Source: CAZQQN01 sp964549595
Lineage (GTDB): Bacteria > Bacteroidota > Bacteroidia > CAILMK01 > CAYYUA01
Reading direction: 5' to 3'
Length of the DNA: 8,235 bases
Assembly (NCBI GenBank): GCA_964549595.1
Contig: CAZJWK010000115.1
Coordinates: 1-8,235, forward strand
Shown here: one piece after another, positions 1-6,166 of the stretch
Position numbering within the stretch: the first letter of the stretch is position 1
How the letters are laid out: every line of letters starts with the position of its first letter
The notes under the pieces: generated by a model
Databases searched by the model: none
The model's input: the letters and a program-made list of their open reading frames with translations, nothing else
What the model was told of the DNA's origin: nothing
Translations under genes and position numbers: made by a program

Positions 1-112
1 CGGGCCTGGAACTCTTCGATCCCTTAGGCTCCATTTAATGTCATAAAACGGACACTGCTCAAACCAATTTCTTTGCGATATTTGAGGGTACAATTCAAAA
101 AAGGCTAACCTC

Positions 113-865
113 ATGAACATTCAATTCAACAAGGTCCAGCAATATTGGAATGAAAACAATCCTTACGATTTCTCGAATCTGAATGCGATCTTCCTCAATT
201 GCACGTTGAAAAAATCTCCTGAACTTTCGCATACCGAAGGGCTCATTGAACGCTCCAAGGCCATCATGGAAGCCAATAAGGTCACCACTGAGGTCATCCG
301 ACCAGTGGATTGGAACATTGCTTATGGGGTATACCCGGATATGAAGGAAGCCGGCTGGGATTATGACGATTGGCCTACCATTCAGCAAAAGGTAATGAAT
401 GCCAACATCCTGGTTATTGGCACACCCATCTGGCTGGGAGAGCGCTCTTCTGTGGCTTCCAAAGTCATTGAACGGTTGTACAGCTATTCTGGCTATCAAA
501 ATGACAAAGGCCAATATGCGTATTATGGCCGGGCCGGAGGCGTGATCATCACTGGCAACGAGGATGGCGTTAAGCACTGCGCGATGAATACCATGTATGC
601 CCTTCAGCACTTAGGGTACGTGATTCCGCCTCAATCCGATGCCGGATGGATCGGGGAAGCCGGCCCGGGTCCTTCGTACCTCGATGAGGGTTCAGGGGGT
701 CCGCAAAACGAATTCACCAATCGCAACACCACTTTCATGACCTGGAACCTGATGCACATGGCGAAGTGGCTGCAGGAGAGCGGAGGCATCCCTGCCCATG
801 GTAACCAACGGTCAATATGGGAAGGCGGTGCCGATGCATTGGATGAGAATCCCGAATACCGGTAA
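113..865 (+). CDS. Flavodoxin-family NAD(P)H-dependent FMN reductase-like protein
   Basis: A 250-residue soluble protein with the layout of the NADPH-dependent FMN reductase / flavodoxin-fold group. The first beta strand (about residues 24-30, AIFLNCT) runs into a Ser/Thr-rich phosphate-binding loop (about 29-41). A second strand, ILVIGTPIWLGERSS (about 99-113), is the usual loop that packs against the isoalloxazine ring of FMN. A third, GGVIITGNEDG (about 142-152), precedes a helix. The family reduces flavin or quinone-type acceptors with NAD(P)H; the actual substrate here is unknown. The Trp- and Gly-rich C-terminal 80 residues are longer than in minimal flavodoxins. ATG 113 is chosen because it gives the complete fold; only a weak AAAAAGG tract precedes it. 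No signal peptide, so probably cytoplasmic. The next gene follows 89 bases later on the same strand. GC is near 52% in two sampled 60-base lines, the highest seen in the window. Confidence 0.85.
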   Translation: MNIQFNKVQQYWNENNPYDFSNLNAIFLNCTLKKSPELSHTEGLIERSKAIMEANKVTTEVIRPVDWNIAYGVYPDMKEAGWDYDDWPTIQQKVMNANILVIGTPIWLGERSSVASKVIERLYSYSGYQNDKGQYAYYGRAGGVIITGNEDGVKHCAMNTMYALQHLGYVIPPQSDAGWIGEAGPGPSYLDEGSGGPQNEFTNRNTTFMTWNLMHMAKWLQESGGIPAHGNQRSIWEGGADALDENPEYR

Positions 866-870
866 ATTGT

Positions 871-936
871 GTAGAACCTTGAGCTTAGATGGTAGAACCT
901 GGATTGAATCTAGCATCTAAATTCTAGGATCTAAGC
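871..936. repeat. Cluster of short direct and inverted repeats (TAGAACCT, TAGnATCTAA)
   Basis: Between the reductase and the TauE-like gene, GTAGAACCT occurs at 871-879 and again at 892-900. TAGCATCTAA (911-920) and TAGGATCTAA (925-934) form a second near-identical direct pair. GCTTAGAT (883-890) is the inverted complement of ATCTAAGC (929-936), which would allow an 8-bp stem around the array. No T-run follows, so a simple terminator is not supported. The array could be an operator, a small intergenic repeat family or chance low complexity; I cannot decide from one copy. Confidence 0.4.
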
Positions 937-954
937 CCTAATAATTAAGATTAT

Positions 955-1824
955 ATGGAATGGCTTGAATTCTGGTATTTGCTCCCGGCATCCGTTGCCA
1001 TCGCAACAATAGCCATGTCTACTGGCATTGGCGGGGCTGTGTTTTTTTCCCCTTTGTTCATGGTAGGCCTTAACCTGAGCCCACACACGGCTGTTGGAGC
1101 AGCACTGTTAACGGAATTATTTGGTTTTTCTTCCGGTCTTTATGCCTATATCCGGGCTAAGTTGATCGATTATAACCTGGCGCTGAACCTGCTAATCGTT
1201 TCCGTCCCATTGGGCATTGCAGGGGCACTTTTTGCGGATACATTTCCCGATGCATTGGTCAAAAGCATTTTTGGGGTTGGTATCCTGGTCATTGGGTCAC
1301 AGCTATATCAGGCATACCGCAATGAGCAAAAAGAAAAACAGGCCGTAAAAGAAGAAACGACCGGTTTTGCTTCAGAACAACACAACCGGTATTTAATTGA
1401 CAAGGAAGGCAATACTTATTATTATACCATTAAACAACGATGGTTGGGTCGCTTATTGGCCTCGGTTGGCGGTTTTTTTATCGGGCTGATTTCCGTGGGA
1501 TTGGCAGAGATACTGGAATACCGGCTGGTTGCCCAATGTAGGGTGCCCCCTCGAGTAGCGGTTGCCTCTTCGATTTTTGTAGTCGTTTTTACGATTTTGC
1601 CTGCCTCGGCTACCCACGCAATCACGTTCATTAACCATGCGGATGCGGCAACCATGGCCAAGGTGGGCTCTATCGTTTTATTCACAGTGCCCGGAGTCAT
1701 TATTGGTGGTCAATTAGGTCCCGGTGTACAGAAGCGCGTAAACCAAGAAACCATGAAGTTATTCATAGCCGGCCTTTTCGCTGCTGTTGGGATTTTTATG
1801 CTGTCAAATGTTTGGGCTTTTTAA
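955..1824 (+). CDS. TauE/SafE family sulfite or anion exporter-like membrane protein
   Basis: A 289-residue polytopic inner-membrane protein of the TauE/SafE (formerly DUF81) type, a family proposed to export sulfite, sulfoacetate or related organosulfur anions. Hydrophobic segments cover about residues 8-38, 42-66, 74-118, 163-188, 199-225 and 234-288. The first half carries the family's Gly-rich turn STGIGGAVFFSP (22-33), and the second half has the matching region FFIGLISVGLAEILEYRL (174-191), as expected for an internally duplicated fold. The halves are joined by a long charged stretch (about 119-162, Lys/Glu/Gln then Tyr-rich) that is bigger than in compact members. Substrate cannot be read from sequence. 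The gene ends in TAA about 100 bases before the convergent DUF547 gene. The short space between them has no clear terminator, only a GGCTTT/AAAGCC stem at 1815-1828 over the stop codon. Confidence 0.85.
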   Translation: MEWLEFWYLLPASVAIATIAMSTGIGGAVFFSPLFMVGLNLSPHTAVGAALLTELFGFSSGLYAYIRAKLIDYNLALNLLIVSVPLGIAGALFADTFPDALVKSIFGVGILVIGSQLYQAYRNEQKEKQAVKEETTGFASEQHNRYLIDKEGNTYYYTIKQRWLGRLLASVGGFFIGLISVGLAEILEYRLVAQCRVPPRVAVASSIFVVVFTILPASATHAITFINHADAATMAKVGSIVLFTVPGVIIGGQLGPGVQKRVNQETMKLFIAGLFAAVGIFMLSNVWAF

Positions 1825-1924
1825 AGCCTCAAGCCCTGCTGGTTAGTAGCCAATAAGCCTGAAAAGACTTTAGCGCCTGGTAATTTTTTATTGCTGGTTC
1901 ATTTAACGGTTCCCCGTTTGTTCT

Positions 1925-2740
1925 TTATTTGGTGTTTATACTTTTTCCCGGATGAACATTCTTCGATGCATCATTCAACCCCCAATCATAAGCCATCCAC
2001 TCAATTTCCGCATCTGAATCAATCTTGGTTTCGGTATATTGATTGATGTAGGCCTGCAGGCTTTCATGGTTTTCAGTAAAGTCTCCCTTGAACCACTTGA
2101 AAATCCTGGAAATTTTGATATTGTCCGATGAAATCCGGTTTTTGGAAGGGTCGTTAATAAAATCCGCCGCTTGTGCTTCTAACTGTTGATCAAGCTTGGC
2201 AGCCGTGTAAGCTTCCCTGGGTAATTTGGGACAGCTAATGGAAGCGCAGTTAACGGCAAAATGAATACGAGGCTCTTCAAACCGCTCCCTTATAATGCCA
2301 TGTTCAATATTGTTCAGGTCATAAGCCTTTCCTTCAATTTTTATGAATTTGATATCCCAGGGAGAATTGACAAAGGTAATGTTAGGGCCACTGACTACAT
2401 CTTTGATGCTTTCAACGGGATAATGCCGAAGTACCAATTGAACAGTGAAGGCATTATAGGCATTGATCCAATAGGCCAGGCGTTGATCCTTGCTCCAGTG
2501 GTCCGCATTGGGATGGTTATCGCTCAAAACTGATAGGTAATCATTCAATTTCCCGCTATCCTTTGCAAACCCCTTGTAATCCACTAAACCATCATCGGTT
2601 ACATGTTTTTTCAATAGGGCTGTCCATTGTTTATGACTAACCGGCTCTGAATCCGTTTGAGGATTTTGAACGGAATTGCAACTAAACATGGAGATAACAA
2701 TCCCTAAGTACAGTACTGCTGAAATCACTTGCTTAATCAT
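1925..2740 (-). CDS. DUF547 domain-containing putative lipoprotein
   Basis: A 271-residue exported protein. The N-terminus (residues 1-20) is a hydrophobic signal peptide ending in MFSC, so Cys21 is the likely lipidation site, although Met at -3 is not the classical Leu. A low-complexity linker precedes the DUF547 domain (about 37-256). Visible family hallmarks are AYWINAYNAFTVQLVL (89-104), the HFAVNCASISCPKL block (160-173) with conserved His160, Cys165 and Cys170, and the C-terminal YDWGLND (251-257). The family has no established biochemical function; the invariant His and Cys are sometimes taken to suggest a thiol-based catalytic site, which is inference. The gene is transcribed away from the glycosyltransferase at 2957, with 216 bases between the two starts, and converges on the TauE-like gene. 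I saw no clear -7 element on its strand. Complete, ending in TAA. Confidence 0.88.
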   Translation of the reverse strand: MIKQVISAVLYLGIVISMFSCNSVQNPQTDSEPVSHKQWTALLKKHVTDDGLVDYKGFAKDSGKLNDYLSVLSDNHPNADHWSKDQRLAYWINAYNAFTVQLVLRHYPVESIKDVVSGPNITFVNSPWDIKFIKIEGKAYDLNNIEHGIIRERFEEPRIHFAVNCASISCPKLPREAYTAAKLDQQLEAQAADFINDPSKNRISSDNIKISRIFKWFKGDFTENHESLQAYINQYTETKIDSDAEIEWMAYDWGLNDASKNVHPGKSINTK

Positions 2741-2925
2741 TACAAATCGGGTTTTAAATTGTCAACAAATGTCTTGTTTTTATCTTGGGCTAATTGTCTT
2801 TTAACTTACAAGCACTATAAATTCGGTCTACGCATGGTACCTTATCCGAGGTTTCCAAGGGGTTACGGTTACCTTTTGTTGCTTAATGTCTGGATTTTTA
2901 CAATTCTTTTACCGGTTAGGCTTTT

Positions 2926-2933
2926 TATCTTTG
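2926..2933 (+). promoter_or_regulatory. Candidate Bacteroidota -7 promoter element (TATCTTTG)
   Basis: TATCTTTG is an exact match to the TAnnTTTG -7 consensus of Bacteroidota primary sigma factor promoters, and the only exact match I found in the intergenic regions. It would start transcription near 2939-2941, giving a leader of about 6-8 bases to ATG 2947 or about 17 bases to TTG 2957. A convincing TTG -33 element at the usual spacing is absent, so the assignment is tentative. Confidence 0.35.
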
Positions 2934-2956
2934 TTCTCTAAAAAACATGGCTAAAA

Positions 2957-3667
2957 TTGGCTATTTCCGTAAGCGTCATCATCCCGGCTTTGAACGAAGC
3001 TGATAACCTCGATCACCTACTTCCTCATTTGAAAGAAGCGGATCAAGGCCAGTACCTTGAAGAAATCATTGTAGTAGATGGCGGTAGTACAGATGAAACC
3101 ATTTCAGTTACCAAAAAACAAGGAGTGAAGGTTTATAGTTTATCCCGGCCCTCAAGGGCAAAACAAATGAATGTAGGCGCTTCGATGGCAAAAGGTTCAG
3201 TCCTCCATTTCATTCATGCAGATGCCCGGCCGCCTTCGAGTTTTCTTGATGATATACAATATGCATTGGAAGAAGGCTATCCCCAGGGCTGTTTCCGCCT
3301 CAGGTTTGATCATTATACAGGTTTGCTCAAGATCAATGCTTTTCTCACCCGCTTTAATTTGACTTTGACCAAGGGCGGTGACCAAACTTTTTTCATTACG
3401 CGCAAATTGTTCAATGAATTGGGGGGTTTCAGGGAGGATTATATCATTATGGAGGATTTTGAATTGATCAACCGCTCCCAAAAAGCAGCACCTTTAAAAA
3501 TTATTCCCAAAGATGTGATCGTATCAACCCGCAAGTACAGGAATAACAGCTGGCTGCGTGTGAACTTTGCCAACCTTGTGGTTTTTACCCTATTCAAATT
3601 AGGCACTTCCCCCGGAAGATTGCTCAGTACTTATAAGACCCTGCTCAACCATCCGAAATTTAATTGA
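2957..3667 (+). CDS. TIGR04283-type family 2 glycosyltransferase (arsenosugar-pathway associated)
   Basis: A GT2-fold glycosyltransferase of 236 residues if read from TTG 2957. The opening SVIIPALNEADNL (about 6-18) is the classic nucleotide-sugar binding start. VVDGGSTDETI (39-49) follows, then FIHADARPPSSF (85-96) with the metal/nucleotide-binding Asp region. GGDQTFF (140-146) and MEDFEL (165-170) match the acceptor-side motifs of the TIGR04283 group. That group was named from its association with the radical SAM enzyme ArsS and is annotated as arsenosugar biosynthesis glycosyltransferase. Cytoplasmic or membrane-peripheral; no signal peptide. The start is uncertain: an ATG at 2947 lies one frame off. 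Reading the four A residues at 2953-2956 as three would join it in frame as M-A-K-L-A-I-S. Either TTG is used or the A-tract has an error. It ends in TGA, the only TGA stop among the intact genes. No other arsenosugar gene is in view. Confidence 0.82.
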   Translation: MAISVSVIIPALNEADNLDHLLPHLKEADQGQYLEEIIVVDGGSTDETISVTKKQGVKVYSLSRPSRAKQMNVGASMAKGSVLHFIHADARPPSSFLDDIQYALEEGYPQGCFRLRFDHYTGLLKINAFLTRFNLTLTKGGDQTFFITRKLFNELGGFREDYIIMEDFELINRSQKAAPLKIIPKDVIVSTRKYRNNSWLRVNFANLVVFTLFKLGTSPGRLLSTYKTLLNHPKFN

Positions 3668-3902
3668 TACCCTCTTTTTACTAAAAAACAGGATAAGTTC
3701 ACTGATTAACTTCTTTTAGCCGGTAAATTTCAAACCCGTTGAATAACCGATTAAAGTTTATGCTGTAAGCAGGAGCGCTTAGTGACCTTTTAAATCTAAT
3801 CTTGATGTTCCAACATTAAATCCTTTGATGTCTTTCCGGAGACGTTAATTTAATGGCTTTTGTTGTTCCTTTGTCCTTAGAAAATCTTAAAAACCAGGAA
3901 AC

Positions 3903-4262
3903 ATGAGTTACAAAATCGGAATTTTAGTATTAGCAGATGATGAAACCCATGGCGACATGGGCCGTATTACCAATGCCTTAGAAATTGCCAAAGAATTCAG
4001 CGAAGCCGGGGATGAAGTGAAAATCGTATTTGATGGGGCCGGAACCAAGTGGATCGGAAAACTGGCTGATTCAAACAGCCAATTAAATCCCCTTTACAAA
4101 GCTGTTGAAAAGCATATAGAAGGGGCTTGTAAATTTTGTGCCGGGGCTTTTGGCGTAACCAACCAGGTTCAACAAGCGGGGGTGACGTTCCTGGATGATT
4201 ATGAAGACCATCCCAGTGTAAGGAGCCTGGTCAAAGATGGCTACCAGGTGTTGACCTTTTAA
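3903..4262 (+). CDS. DsrE family protein with CxxC motif
   Basis: A compact 119-residue protein matching the DsrE/DsrF-like fold: a beta strand IGILVLADDETHGDM (5-19), a helix with NALEIAKEF, a strand VKIVFDGAGT (39-48), and the conserved cysteine region GACKFCAGAFGV (74-85), ending with a strand that contains GYQVLTF. Members carry persulfide sulfur or act as small accessory thiol proteins. Cys76 and Cys79 form a CxxC pair where the family has its reactive Cys. The substrate is unknown, and a role in sulfur relay or electrophile handling is inference. ATG 3903 has an AGGAA at 3896-3900, close to the start. It stands alone: 235 bases separate it from the glycosyltransferase, and its TAA stop overlaps the left arm of a hairpin, so it probably forms a single-gene transcript. 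Confidence 0.85.
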   Translation: MSYKIGILVLADDETHGDMGRITNALEIAKEFSEAGDEVKIVFDGAGTKWIGKLADSNSQLNPLYKAVEKHIEGACKFCAGAFGVTNQVQQAGVTFLDDYEDHPSVRSLVKDGYQVLTF

Positions 4263-4292
4263 AACCGAAAAATCTCCGAAATTTTCGGTTTT
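4261..4292 (+). terminator. Probable intrinsic terminator of the DsrE gene (hairpin 1)
   Basis: AAAACCGAAAA (4261-4271) and TTTTCGGTTTT (4282-4292) form a perfect 11-bp stem around a 10-base loop, starting on the stop codon. The GC core is only CCG/CGG and the T-run is part of the right arm, so it is a modest terminator that could work in both directions. A second CCGAAA at 4276-4281 offers a competing pairing to the same right arm. Confidence 0.55.
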
Positions 4293-4363
4293 GATACACC
4301 CCCCAAAACAAAAGGCACCCTTTGATTGCATTTTTTGACCCGTTCTAAGGGGGTGGATCAAAA
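4289..4363. repeat. Long inverted repeat (hairpin 2)
   Basis: TTTTGATACACCCCC (4289-4303) is complementary to GGGGGTGGATCAAAA (4349-4363) at 14 of 15 positions, with one mismatch (4296 against 4356). The 45-base interior contains a small hairpin, AAAGG (4311-4315) with CCTTT (4319-4323). The left arm shares four bases with the right arm of hairpin 1, so the two structures compete. No coding explanation was found. Confidence 0.6.
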
Positions 4364-4370
4364 ATTAAAC

Positions 4371-4424
4371 CGAAACCATGCCATTGATAAATATGGGAAC
4401 ATTTTTATCAATGGCATTGGTTCG
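4371..4424. repeat. Long inverted repeat (hairpin 3), 14-bp perfect core
   Basis: ATGCCATTGATAAA (4378-4391) pairs perfectly with TTTATCAATGGCAT (4404-4417) around a 12-base loop. After a short imperfect stretch the stem extends outward with CGAA (4371-4374) against TTCG (4421-4424). This is the longest perfect stem in the window. It is not followed by a T-run, so it is not a standard intrinsic terminator. Confidence 0.65.
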
Positions 4425-4430
4425 AGTTAT

Positions 4431-4499
4431 CCCGATTTAGGAAATCACCAAGAAGGTGATTCCAGAAGTCAACTGATTGCAAGGATTTCCTTAATCGGG
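4431..4499. repeat. Long inverted repeat (hairpin 4) with nested alternative hairpin
   Basis: CCCGATTTAGGAAATC (4431-4446) pairs with GATTTCCTTAATCGGG (4484-4499) at 15 of 16 positions. Inside, CACC (4446-4449) and GGTG (4455-4458) close an AAGAA loop. This inner hairpin can grow to AATCACC/GGTGATT plus GG/CC (4440-4463) at the expense of the outer stem, so two mutually exclusive folds exist. Outer long stem plus small inner hairpin is the same plan as hairpin 2. Confidence 0.6.
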
Positions 4500-4828
4500 G
4501 TTCAATAGAAGGGGACGGCCCATCACCCCAATTAAAGGTTATCAACTTAAATAGGCGTTTTATTACTCAATCAAATACTTCTCAAAAACATTTCCCTAAA
4601 ATTCATGGTAGAGCCTTTATTTTTGAAGGCGTATTGATCCTTTTTGCAATTTGAAAGTTGAGGTTTCAATTTGCTAAAATTGCCTCGATCCCAAATCTTA
4701 CTCAGTAATAGCTTTTTACTCAACATTTATTTAGCCCGGATTAAGCAATAAAAAAACCTTTCATTGTATAAACTTTTGGTTGGAATTTTGATTACCCTGG
4801 TTAGAAATATTTTAAAAAATGCAATCCC
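4500..4828. other. Gene-free AT-rich leader of the peroxiredoxin gene
   Basis: These 329 bases contain no convincing coding frame and no exact TAnnTTTG element. The visible structures are one moderate hairpin, GCAATTTGAAA (4646-4656) with TTTCAATTTGC (4664-4674), 10 of 11 paired around a 7-base loop, and a GGGG (4511-4514) / CCCC (4526-4529) pairing possibility. The last 80 bases are A/T-tract rich (for example the A7 tract at 4750-4756) and a promoter for the peroxiredoxin is expected here, but I cannot place it. No Shine-Dalgarno precedes ATG 4829. Confidence 0.5.
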
Positions 4829-5540
4829 ATGAAAACTTTCCTACTTAATTTAATGGTCAGCTTGTTTTTGTTTTCCGGTTGCCAGGAAGGGCAACAGCAA
4901 AATGAGCAAAAACAAACCAAAAATCAAACAGAAAACCAGGCGCATTCAGCAAAATCATCCAATCTTGTTCAATATGGGATAGATACCAGCCATACCAAAC
5001 CAGACGGTATTAAAGTTGGGAATAAGGCCCCATTGTTTGAAGCTTCAGATGATAAAGGGATGACGTTAAACCTCGAGGAATTGGTAAAAGAAGGTCCGGT
5101 GGTGTTGATGTTCTACCGCGGTCAGTGGTGCCCGNNNNNNNNNNGTTTGCAATCAATACTTAAAGCGCTTTGAGGATTCCCTGGATATGATTCAGGAATT
5201 GGGGGCCAAAGTAATTGCCGTCACCCCTGAAACACCACCCAATGTCCAGAAAATGCGGGAAAAATCCGGGACCTCTGTGACCATCATCCCGGATACCACT
5301 GAAAGGATCATGGAGCAATACGGAGTTAAATTCAAGGTTACCAGCCAATATGCCCAAAAGATTGAGCAGGGTTTTGACGTTAGCATTGCTGAAAACAACA
5401 ATGCTGAATCAGCTCGGTTGCCTGTGCCAGCTACTTACCTTATCAATCAGAATGGCCGGATTGCCTGGCGTTTCTTTAATCCGAATTACAAGCAAAGGGC
5501 TTCTGCTAACCGGATTCTGACAGAACTCAATCAACTTTAA
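4829..5540 (+). CDS. Lipoprotein peroxiredoxin-like (AhpC/TSA) protein, interrupted by an assembly gap
   Basis: An exported thiol peroxidase of the peroxiredoxin-like AhpC/TSA group, predicted to reduce peroxides in the envelope. The signal peptide (1-17) ends in LFSGC, making Cys18 the likely lipid anchor. A Gln/Asn/Lys-rich flexible linker (about 19-45) leads to the thioredoxin-fold domain, which starts near VGNKAPLFEASDD (63-75). VLMFYRGQWCP (92-102) runs straight into ten Ns at 5135-5144. After the Ns the sequence GTT-TGC-AAT continues as V-C-N-Q-Y-L-K-R-F. Dropping the Ns gives FYRGQWCPVCNQYL, the exact spacing of the family motif FYRGxWCPxC, and one frame of 233 residues ending at TAA 5540. 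Later landmarks are VIAVTPETP, TIIPDTTERIMEQYGV and VPATYLINQNGRIAWRFF, with the cis-Pro region in PVPATYLI. Taken literally, the ten Ns shift the frame and create two false fragments. Peroxidatic Cys101 and Cys104 form CxxC. Confidence 0.85.
5135..5144. other. Assembly gap (10 N), probably zero-length
   Basis: Ten consecutive Ns join two contigs inside the peroxiredoxin. The bases on either side fit the family motif codon for codon when directly joined, so the Ns are most likely an arbitrary scaffold spacer rather than missing sequence. Confidence 0.85.
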
Positions 5541-5715
5541 GAACAGCATTCGAGTAAGCCAGATCATTAACCCGAACTAATGGATTAACTTAAAGTGCTT
5601 TCACACCTTTTTGCATAGTTTCGGTTCCATTGAATATAAGATGTGGTGATAAAAGAGTTAAACTATTTACCCTTTCTTAGTAAACTGGTTCCGGGAGTTC
5701 ATAATTTTTTAACCT

Positions 5716-6072
5716 ATGAATTTAAAGAATTTCCTCGGGAAATATGGTGGGAAGTGCTGAGCCAAAATAAGCGCTTTATTTCAGTTTAATAAAGACGTTT
5801 GGCTAAAATATGCCAATCTTTTAAGTGTCTACATCCAAGCCTTATCCTTTCCATTACTTGTTATTGCCGTATGGAGCAGGCAATGAATTGGCTGGTATTG
5901 CTTAATTCCGATTGCTCTTGTAATGCTCTGGATCTGGCTCAATCCCAGGCTATTTCCGGCTCCCAAAAATACCAACAATTGGGCATCCAAGTCCGTAATG
6001 GGAGAACGACTATTGGCCAACGATCCGCCAAAAACGCTTTTAGCTTATCACAAACCCATGCGGAATCTTTAA
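5716..6072 (+). pseudogene. Decayed DUF6653-like small membrane protein with two in-frame TGA codons
   Basis: A single frame starting at ATG 5716 reads to TAA 6070-6072, broken only by TGA at 5758 and TGA at 5884. Protein-like blocks are FQFNKDVWLKYANLLSVYIQ, then LSFPLLVIAVWSRQ up to the second TGA, then IGWYCLIPIALVMLWIWLNP, RLFPAPKNTNNWASKSVMGER and AYHKPMRNL. The order WSR-x-W-IGW, two hydrophobic helices, NPRLFP, NWASK and GER matches my memory of DUF6653 proteins (small membrane proteins of unknown function), with the second TGA at the family's Trp. The C-terminal helices and the family's LWFLDRMVWLYED-like end are missing. The intact genes use only TGG for Trp, so UGA reassignment is unlikely; nonsense decay is favoured and sequencing error is possible. 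An alternative start, ATG 5744, would need one extra A in 5764-5767. The upstream 5541-5715 holds nothing I recognise; 6073-6166 is probably the 3' flank of the opposing thioredoxin gene. Confidence 0.6.
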
Positions 6073-6166
6073 ACATCCTACTTTTTCCGGATAAACACTA
6101 TTACAGTGTGCCTAAAGACGAAAAGTCAAAGTCATTTATACGCGTTCTCTTATTCGGATTATTAAA

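Noticed and set aside
3..38. Possible 3' end of an upstream plus-strand gene (GLELFDPLGSI then TAA)
   Set aside because: Only 11 codons, and another frame (RAWNSSIP then TAG at 25-27) is equally possible; no terminator or homology decides between them.
1815..1828. GGCTTT/AAAGCC stem over the stop codon of the TauE-like gene as a terminator
   Set aside because: The loop would be only two bases and no T-run follows, so it is not a credible intrinsic terminator.
2729..2941. Plus-strand frame of 70 codons between the DUF547 and glycosyltransferase genes
   Set aside because: Overlaps the start of DUF547, has no family resemblance, and its hydrophobic end comes from T-rich promoter-type DNA.
3806..3817. 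ATGTT-CC-AACAT palindrome upstream of the DsrE gene as an operator
   Set aside because: Arms of five bases in AT-rich DNA are expected by chance, and no second copy was found.
4326..4508. Frame of 60 codons inside the hairpin cluster
   Set aside because: It is made of the arms of inverted repeats 2 to 4, has no protein-like pattern and no upstream signal.
5643..5789. A 48-codon frame (VVIKELNYLPFL... to FISV) starting at GTG
   Set aside because: No ATG start and no recognisable motif, and it overlaps the N-terminal part of the DUF6653-like frame. Short AT-rich frames of this length arise by chance.
5758..5886. UGA read as Trp or selenocysteine in the DUF6653-like gene
   Set aside because: All Trp codons in the intact genes are TGG and the glycosyltransferase stops at TGA. 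The gene also lacks its C-terminus, and no convincing SECIS-like stem was seen next to either TGA.
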